Shown here: piece by piece, positions 4,781-10,706 of the stretch | How positions within the stretch are numbered: position 1 is the first letter of the stretch | Layout of the letters: the number at the start of each line of letters is the position of its first letter | From: Cesiribacter sp. | Lineage (GTDB): Bacteria > Bacteroidota > Bacteroidia > Cytophagales > Cyclobacteriaceae | Length of the DNA: 10,706 nt | NCBI GenBank assembly: GCA_030147305.1 | Contig: JASLAE010000264.1 | Coordinates: 1-10,706, forward strand | Reading direction: 5' to 3' | Notes under the pieces: model-generated | Database searches by the model: none | Told to the model about the DNA's origin: nothing | What the model saw: the letters and a program-made list of their open reading frames with translations, nothing else | Made by a program: the position numbers and the translations under genes

Positions 4781-7264
4781 ATGCTTCTGAAGACAGCTAT
4801 TTTGATGCTTGCTGCCAGCTTCATTGCTGATTTGCAGGCACAAACAGCGGAACCTTACTACTGGAAAAATGTACAGATTCAGGGCGGAGGCTTTGTCACA
4901 GGCCTTATCTACAGCCCTACAGCACAGAATCTGCTCTATGCCAGAACCGATGTGGGAGGCGCTTATCGCTGGGAAGCAGCCAGCCTGGAATGGATCCCGC
5001 TGCTGGACCATCTGGGCAGGAGCGAAGAAAATTATACCGGTGTTTTAAGCCTGGCGACAGATCCACAAGATCCCGATCGGGTTTATCTGGCTACAGGCCT
5101 TTATACGCAGTCATGGGCAGGCACCGGGGCCATCATGGCCTCCAGGGACAGGGGTGTAAGCTGGTCGCAGGCTAATTTACCCATTAAACTGGGCGGCAAT
5201 GAAAATGGACGCGCAGCCGGCGAGCGGCTTCAGGTAGACCCCAATCTGGGCAGTACGCTGTTCTTAGGCTCCAGCACCGATGGCCTCTGGCAAAGCCAGG
5301 ACTATGGTGCCAGCTGGAACAAAGTGAATAGCTTTCCCCAGGGTAGCGCTCCCATTGGCTCCGGAGGTATTGCTTTCCTGCTCTTCGATAAAAGCAGTGG
5401 AACGGCAGGCATAGCAACACCAACCCTTTATGCTGGCGTATTAACCTTGGGCACCAACCTTTACAGGAGTAACGATGGTGGTAGCAGCTGGCAAGCTGTG
5501 TCGGGCCAGCCTACGGACCTGATGCCTTACCAGGCAGCACTGGCAGCAGATGGCACCCTTTACATTACCTATTCCGATGGCCCGGGCCCCAATGGTGTAA
5601 CGGCTGGTGCAGTCTGGAAGCTCAGTACTGCTACCGGGCAGTGGACAAACATCAGCCCTCCTGCCGGACAGGGTGGTTATGCAGGTATTTCGCTCGATCA
5701 TCAGCAGCCAGGAACCCTCCTGGTATCTACCCTTAACAGATGGTGGCCTGGCGACGAGGTTTTCCGGAGTACAGATGGTGGTAACAGCTGGAAGGCCCTG
5801 CTGGAAACGGCAAGCTGGGATCATAGCCAGGCGCCCTATGCAGCAGCCTCAACGCCGCATTGGATTGGCGATGTGGAAATTGATCCTTTCCATAGTGATA
5901 ACGGCTGGTTTACCACCGGCTATGGGGTTTACCACAGCCCTGATTTAACAGCGGCGGAAGCAAGCAATGGCATAAAATGGATTTTTCAAAATAATGGATT
6001 AGAAGAAACGGTGCCCCTGAAACTGATCAGTCCACCAGCAGGAGCACCACTGCTGAGTGCCCTGGGAGATATCGACGGGTTCAGGCATGAAGCGCTCGAT
6101 ATATCTCCGGCTGCCGGTAGGTATACTCCTCTGCATGGCACCAGCACCAGCATAGATTTTGCCCAAAAGCAACCACTGTTCATTGTTCGCGCCCATTACG
6201 ATGCAGCCGGTAAATATGGTTCTTACTCTGTGGATGGCGGTATTAGCTGGCTAGATTTTGCAGCATTTCCCGACGGCAGCACAGGTGGAGGAACACTGGC
6301 TGTTTCGGCAGATGGGACCCGTCTCGTATGGGCACCTGGTGGCGCAGCGGGGGTGTATTATTCTACAAATAAGGGCACCACCTGGACAAAGGCTGCAGGT
6401 ATTGCGAAAGGGGGGCTTAAACCTGTGGCAGACCGCGAAAATGCCCGGAAGTTTTATGTTTATGATGCCGAAGTGGGCCAGGTGTTGGTGAGTACAGACG
6501 GCGGAGCCTCCTTTGCAGCTGCGGCCACTGGCTTGCCTGTGGTGCCTGGCTGGTTATTATGGGCTGCTTCGCTTTACCCTGTTTTTGGTATAGAAGGCGA
6601 AGTATGGTTAACGAACCCAGCTGGTGGTTTATACCGGTCTACCGATAGCGGAGCAAGCTTTCAGCAGCAGCCGGGGGTACAGGAAGTCACAAAGCTGGGC
6701 TTTGGCAAAGCTGCTGCTGCCGCTACATATCCTGCTATCTATATGGCGGGTACAATCAACAATACAGCTGGCTTTTACCGTTCCGACAACGCTGGCGTGA
6801 ATTGGATCAGAATAAACACCGATGAGCAACAGTTTGGTGGCATCAATGACATCACGGGTGATCCCCGGCAGTGGGGCAGGGTTTATGTAGCCACGAGCGG
6901 CAGGGGCATCATCTACGGTGATTCACGACTGGACTGCAATGCTATGATGGATGGCTCCGCTTATGTTGATGCCTGTGACGCATGTGTTGGTGGCGATACC
7001 GGTAAAACTGCCTGTGTGGTGAGTGGCCTTCAGGAAGAACAGCAAATAAGCTTTAACTATTTTCCCAATCCGTTTACCGGTTGGCTGCAGCTGGAATTAA
7101 GCAATGCCGCAGCCTATGAAATAACCGATATATTAGGCATAGTGCAGGAAAAGGGTTATTGCCCTGGTGAATGTACGGTTGGTGAAATGTTGCTGCCGGG
7201 AATCTATTTGTTGAGGGTGCGCAGAAAGAATCAATTTGAAACGGTAAGAATTATCAGGTACTAA
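4781..7264 (+). CDS. Secreted xyloglucanase, GH74 + Cys-rich linker + T9SS sorting domain
   Basis: An 827-residue extracellular enzyme predicted to cut the beta-1,4-glucan backbone of xyloglucan. The ATG at 4781 is chosen because it opens a signal peptide ending ADLQA-Q21; a start at 4637 would bury it behind 48 residues. GH74 landmarks are YYWKNVQIQGGGFVTG (26-41), YARTDVGGAYRW (53-64) with the expected catalytic base D57, GGNENGRAAGERL (138-150), and SALGDIDGFRH (426-436) with the expected acid D430. Nine Asp-box-like motifs at about 121, 172, 230, 330, 483, 528, 571, 620 and 668 fit the paired seven-bladed propellers of the family. A Cys-rich segment (718-746) precedes a T9SS type A domain (757-827: YFPNPFTG, ITDILG, LPGIYLLRV). 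The catalytic part, about 690 residues, is somewhat compact for the family. Endo or exo mode cannot be decided by eye. Confidence 0.92.
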   Translation: MLLKTAILMLAASFIADLQAQTAEPYYWKNVQIQGGGFVTGLIYSPTAQNLLYARTDVGGAYRWEAASLEWIPLLDHLGRSEENYTGVLSLATDPQDPDRVYLATGLYTQSWAGTGAIMASRDRGVSWSQANLPIKLGGNENGRAAGERLQVDPNLGSTLFLGSSTDGLWQSQDYGASWNKVNSFPQGSAPIGSGGIAFLLFDKSSGTAGIATPTLYAGVLTLGTNLYRSNDGGSSWQAVSGQPTDLMPYQAALAADGTLYITYSDGPGPNGVTAGAVWKLSTATGQWTNISPPAGQGGYAGISLDHQQPGTLLVSTLNRWWPGDEVFRSTDGGNSWKALLETASWDHSQAPYAAASTPHWIGDVEIDPFHSDNGWFTTGYGVYHSPDLTAAEASNGIKWIFQNNGLEETVPLKLISPPAGAPLLSALGDIDGFRHEALDISPAAGRYTPLHGTSTSIDFAQKQPLFIVRAHYDAAGKYGSYSVDGGISWLDFAAFPDGSTGGGTLAVSADGTRLVWAPGGAAGVYYSTNKGTTWTKAAGIAKGGLKPVADRENARKFYVYDAEVGQVLVSTDGGASFAAAATGLPVVPGWLLWAASLYPVFGIEGEVWLTNPAGGLYRSTDSGASFQQQPGVQEVTKLGFGKAAAAATYPAIYMAGTINNTAGFYRSDNAGVNWIRINTDEQQFGGINDITGDPRQWGRVYVATSGRGIIYGDSRLDCNAMMDGSAYVDACDACVGGDTGKTACVVSGLQEEQQISFNYFPNPFTGWLQLELSNAAAYEITDILGIVQEKGYCPGECTVGEMLLPGIYLLRVRRKNQFETVRIIRY

Positions 7265-7379
7265 ATCAGCAAAAGTTTAGCTTTTAATGCAGCCGCCGGA
7301 ACTACTTATTACAACGGACAGGTTAAGAGATGATTGCCTGTTAATCGCCCAAATGGGAGATAAACCACTGGTAATGAGT

Positions 7380-7399
7380 GATGATGAATTTTCATCATC
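7380..7399. promoter_or_regulatory. Inverted repeat GATGATGA/TCATCATC in the gap before the FG-GAP gene
   Basis: An 8-bp perfect stem around a 4-nt loop in the 193-bp gap between the xyloglucanase and the next gene. It is followed by TGCTTCC, with no T-tract, so a terminator role is doubtful. It may be an operator or a leader hairpin. The rest of the gap shows no exact -7 box and no coding sequence. Confidence 0.3.
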
Positions 7400-7457
7400 T
7401 GCTTCCTGCATTGAATAGATAAGCTGATATATCCATATTGAAGGTCCAGATTAATAG

Positions 7458-10400
7458 ATGCAGCAATTCAACATACATATTCATATTCTGCTGTTAACGG
7501 TACTAAGCTCGCTTTTTCTTGCTGCCTGCGGATCAGCAGAAAAGGAGGAAGCAGTAGCAACTGCTGGCGTAGCCCAGGCTGCTCCTGCCGAAACCCTTTT
7601 TAAACTATTAGCACCGGAGCAGACTGGCGTTAGCTTTTCAAATGTCATAAAAGAAAGCCCATTGGGTAATATCATCGCTTATCAGTACTTCTACAATGGT
7701 GGTGGTGTGGCGGTCGGAGATGTGAATGGAGATGGTTTAGATGACCTCTACTTTACAGGCAATATGGTTCCTAACCGTTTGTATCTTAACAAGGGAAAAA
7801 CCGGGAGTGCCTCCTTGCAGTTTGAAGATATTACTGTGCAGGCAGGTGTGGGTGGCAGAACTAATGCATGGAAAACAGGTGTAAGCATGGCAGATGTGAA
7901 TGGCGATGGCCTGCAGGATCTGTATGTGTGTTACTCAGGGAATCTGCCAGAGGAGGCTCGCAGGAACCAGCTGTTTATTAACCAGGGCCTTGACCAAAAA
8001 GGACAGCCCACATTTTTAGAACAGGCGGAACAATGGGGGCTGGCCGATGCGGCCTTTAGCATGCATGCCAGTTTCTTTGACTATGATCTGGACGGAGACC
8101 TGGATATGTTCCTGCTCAACCATAATCCCAATCAGTACAAAAGTCTTGATGATGTAAGCATAAATGAAAGGCTGAAACAGTCAGAACCTTTGATGCGGCC
8201 AAAGCTTTATCGTCAGGACAAAGGAGAAGCGGGTAAAGCTATATTCAAGGATGTAACCGATGGGGCAGGATTTGCAGGTTCAGGTTTCAACTATGGCCTG
8301 GGGGCGGGTATTGCTGATATTAACCAGGATGGCGCGCCCGATATTTATGTTTCTAACGATTACTCAGCGCCTGATTACCTGTACATCAACAATAAAAACG
8401 GCACTTTTACCAACAAGCTGCAAAGCAGTATGGGGCATACGCCACTTTACTCTATGGGCAACGATGTTTCGGATATCAACAATGATGGCTTGCCCGACAT
8501 CTTTGTACTGGACATGCTGCCCGAAGATAACCGCCGCCAGAAGCTGCTCTTTTCTCCCGATAATTACGAGCAGTTTGAGCTATATCAGCGGGTGGGCTTC
8601 CATAACCAGTACATGCGCAACATGCTGCAGCTAAATACTGGTTTATCGGTAAACGGAGCTCCGGTGTTCAGTGAGATCGGTCAGCTATCCGGGGTCTCTA
8701 ACACCGACTGGAGCTGGTCACCCCTCATTGCAGACTATGATAATGACGGCTGGAAAGATCTTTTTATCAGCAATGGCTTTTTGAAAGATTTTACCAATCT
8801 CGACTTCCTGAAATACTCCAGGAATTTCTTTCAGACTACCCCACGCGGACCCAATATGGCAGAAAGCCTGATGGCCCTGCTGGCTAAAATGCCTTCTTCT
8901 AACGTGAGCAACTACATCTTCAGGAATGAAGGTGGGCTGAGTTTCAGTAACCAGGGAGCTGCCTGGGGTGTGGATGTGGCTTCTAACAGCAATGGTGCTG
9001 CCTACGCAGATCTGGATAATGACGGAGACCTTGATCTGGTTGTCAACAACATCAACAAAACAGCTTTTATTTATGAGAATAGTGCGGACAGCAAGCTGGA
9101 TCATCACTTTCTGCAGATTAAGCTGGAGGGAAGCAAACAGAACACAAGCGGCGTTGGTGCTAAAGTAAGCCTTTACGCAGCCGGAAAGCAGCAGTATCAG
9201 GAGCTCATGCCCAACCGTGGCTATCAGTCCAGTGTATCATCTATTCTACATTTTGGTTTAGGAGCAGGGGGCACTGTAGATTCGCTGCGCATTGTATGGC
9301 AGAGTGGTAAAACACAGCTGTTAAAAGGGGTAGCGGCAAATCAGCTACTGGTGCTGCAGGAGCAGCAGGCGACTAATACATATAAATATCCGGGTTCAAT
9401 TCAGCCTGCCCTGCAGGAGGTAAAATCACCCATCCGGTTTGCCGATCAGAAAAGCCTTATCAATGATTTTAAGCGTCAGCCCCTGCTGATCAATCCCCTT
9501 TCCTTCAGCGGACCCTGCATGGTAAAAGCCGATGTAAATGGCGATGGCCTGGAAGATGTATATGTAGGGGGCAGCACCGGACAGGCGGGTACCCTCTACC
9601 TGCAGCAAAGGGGAGGAGATTTTACTCCTAAAGCAACAGCTGCTTTTGAGGCTGATCTGGAAAGTGAGGATACGGATGCTATTTTCTTCGATGCCAATGC
9701 CGATGGCAGGCCCGACTTGTATGTGGCAAGCGGCGGCTATGGCAACTTCCTCCCCGAAGATAAGCTGCTGCAGGATCGCCTTTACCTGAACGATGGCAAA
9801 GGAAACTTTACAAAAAGTCCCGAGGCACTGCCTGTAATGCTGACCAGCAGTAGTTGTGTAAGGGCTGCTGATATCAATGGTGATGGCCTGCAGGACCTCT
9901 TTGTAGGCGGGCGTGTGATCCCGGGAAGATATCCGGAAACCCCCAGAAGCTACGTGCTGATCAACCAGGGAAGTAAAGGCACTACACCTCTTTTTAAGGA
10001 TATGACCGCTACAATAGCCCCGCAGCTGGCACGTGTGGGAATGGTAACCGATGCTGCCTGGCACGACCTAAACGCTGATGGCAGGCAGGAGCTGATAGTA
10101 GTTGGAGAGTGGATGCCCGTAACAGTTTTTACCAATGCGCAGGGCAAGCTCTCAGACAATACCCCCAGCTTTTTTGAGAAGAAGTACAACGGCTGGTGGA
10201 ATAAGCTGCTGGTAAAAGACTTTAACCAGGACGGAAAGGCAGACCTGGTAATCGGTAATATGGGAGAAAACACCCAGGTAAAGGCCGGAGCGGAAGCGCC
10301 GGCAGAACTCTTTTACAAAGACTTTGATGAGAATGGCTCCGTAGATCCGGTCCTGTGTTTTTATATTAAAGGGAAGAGTTATCCATACGTTACCCGTGAC

Positions 10401-10706
10401 GAGCTGCTGGACCAGATCAGTATGTTGCGTACCCGTTTTACCAGCTATGAGCAATATGCGGATGCCACTATAAACGAGGTTTTTACCCCGGAAGAGATGA
10501 AGGATGTAAGCCGCCTCACCGCAAATTATTTGAAAACAGCGTACTTTCAGGCTGGTGAAGATGGGAGGTTTGCGGAGAAACCTTTGCCGCTGGAAGCACA
10601 GTTTTCTCCGGTCTTTGCACTCGGCGCAGTAGATTATAATGGAGATGGTTTAGAAGATCTGGTGTTGGGTGGAAATATAAATCAGGCCCGCCTCCGCTTT
10701 GGTAAG
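7458..10706 (+). CDS. Large FG-GAP/VCBS-repeat lipoprotein with ASPIC/UnbV domain (3' partial)
   Basis: An uninterrupted frame of 1083 codons from ATG 7458 to the window edge, with no stop reached. It has a lipoprotein signal with lipobox LAA-C24. Seven calcium-loop motifs of the DxNxDGxxD type start at about 88, 146, 208, 287, 339, 426 and 518. An ASPIC/UnbV domain follows at about 565-635 (GVGAKVSL, PNRGYQSS, LHFGLG, IVWQSG). Seven further motifs start at about 692, 745, 805, 870, 921, 955 and 1059. FG-GAP loops usually bind Ca2+ and form beta-propellers, as in integrin alpha chains. Such proteins are common beside SusC/SusD genes in environmental Bacteroidota, but their function is not established. 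Here the likely site is the cell surface, with a role in binding or presenting glycan or in scaffolding; this is inference from neighbours. The missing end is probably short, since family members are often about 1100-1200 residues. Confidence 0.9.
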   Translation, partial: MQQFNIHIHILLLTVLSSLFLAACGSAEKEEAVATAGVAQAAPAETLFKLLAPEQTGVSFSNVIKESPLGNIIAYQYFYNGGGVAVGDVNGDGLDDLYFTGNMVPNRLYLNKGKTGSASLQFEDITVQAGVGGRTNAWKTGVSMADVNGDGLQDLYVCYSGNLPEEARRNQLFINQGLDQKGQPTFLEQAEQWGLADAAFSMHASFFDYDLDGDLDMFLLNHNPNQYKSLDDVSINERLKQSEPLMRPKLYRQDKGEAGKAIFKDVTDGAGFAGSGFNYGLGAGIADINQDGAPDIYVSNDYSAPDYLYINNKNGTFTNKLQSSMGHTPLYSMGNDVSDINNDGLPDIFVLDMLPEDNRRQKLLFSPDNYEQFELYQRVGFHNQYMRNMLQLNTGLSVNGAPVFSEIGQLSGVSNTDWSWSPLIADYDNDGWKDLFISNGFLKDFTNLDFLKYSRNFFQTTPRGPNMAESLMALLAKMPSSNVSNYIFRNEGGLSFSNQGAAWGVDVASNSNGAAYADLDNDGDLDLVVNNINKTAFIYENSADSKLDHHFLQIKLEGSKQNTSGVGAKVSLYAAGKQQYQELMPNRGYQSSVSSILHFGLGAGGTVDSLRIVWQSGKTQLLKGVAANQLLVLQEQQATNTYKYPGSIQPALQEVKSPIRFADQKSLINDFKRQPLLINPLSFSGPCMVKADVNGDGLEDVYVGGSTGQAGTLYLQQRGGDFTPKATAAFEADLESEDTDAIFFDANADGRPDLYVASGGYGNFLPEDKLLQDRLYLNDGKGNFTKSPEALPVMLTSSSCVRAADINGDGLQDLFVGGRVIPGRYPETPRSYVLINQGSKGTTPLFKDMTATIAPQLARVGMVTDAAWHDLNADGRQELIVVGEWMPVTVFTNAQGKLSDNTPSFFEKKYNGWWNKLLVKDFNQDGKADLVIGNMGENTQVKAGAEAPAELFYKDFDENGSVDPVLCFYIKGKSYPYVTRDELLDQISMLRTRFTSYEQYADATINEVFTPEEMKDVSRLTANYLKTAYFQAGEDGRFAEKPLPLEAQFSPVFALGAVDYNGDGLEDLVLGGNINQARLRFGK

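Noticed and set aside
8260..8634. 124-codon forward open frame
   Set aside because: It is a +1/+2 shadow within the FG-GAP gene. Its low-complexity Thr/Ser/Trp content is what out-of-frame reading of this region gives.
9426..10064. 212-codon reverse-strand open frame
   Set aside because: It lies wholly inside the FG-GAP gene, whose forward frame shows regular calcium-loop motifs. The reverse translation shows no domain pattern.

Overview
The window looks like part of a polysaccharide utilization locus (PUL) from a member of the Bacteroidota. A free-living Cytophagales-type organism is a reasonable guess, but the sequence does not fix the genus. The reasons are lipoproteins with acidic residues after the lipidated cysteine, IPT/TIG surface glycan-binding proteins, enzymes ending in type IX secretion (T9SS) sorting domains, start codons with AT-rich rather than Shine-Dalgarno leaders, and one exact match to the Bacteroidota -7 promoter box. 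All recognised genes lie on the plus strand.

Layout: (1) 2-628 is the C-terminal glycan-binding domain of a surface protein whose start lies outside the window. (2) 744-2063 is a complete paralogous surface glycan-binding lipoprotein with three IPT domains and the same kind of C-terminal domain. A very strong two-way terminator follows at 2144-2214. (3) About 500 bp of non-coding DNA carries a candidate promoter and a duplicated leader element that ends at the next start codon. (4) 2705-4387 is a secreted CBM35-like/GH26 beta-mannanase with a T9SS domain. (5) 4781-7264 is a secreted GH74 xyloglucanase with a Cys-rich linker and a T9SS domain. (6) 7458 to the window end is a very large FG-GAP/VCBS and ASPIC/UnbV lipoprotein, open at the 3' end.

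Taken together, the genes suggest a hemicellulose system. The two binding lipoproteins hold xyloglucan- or mannan-type chains at the cell surface. The two T9SS-exported endo-enzymes cut mannan and xyloglucan backbones outside the cell. The large propeller-like lipoprotein is probably another surface component of unknown role. The SusC/SusD transporter pair and the regulator expected for such a locus are not in the window, and are probably upstream or downstream. No RNA genes, insertion sequences or CRISPR arrays were seen. The least explained parts are the duplicated leader before the mannanase and the 7 + 7 calcium-loop layout of the last protein.
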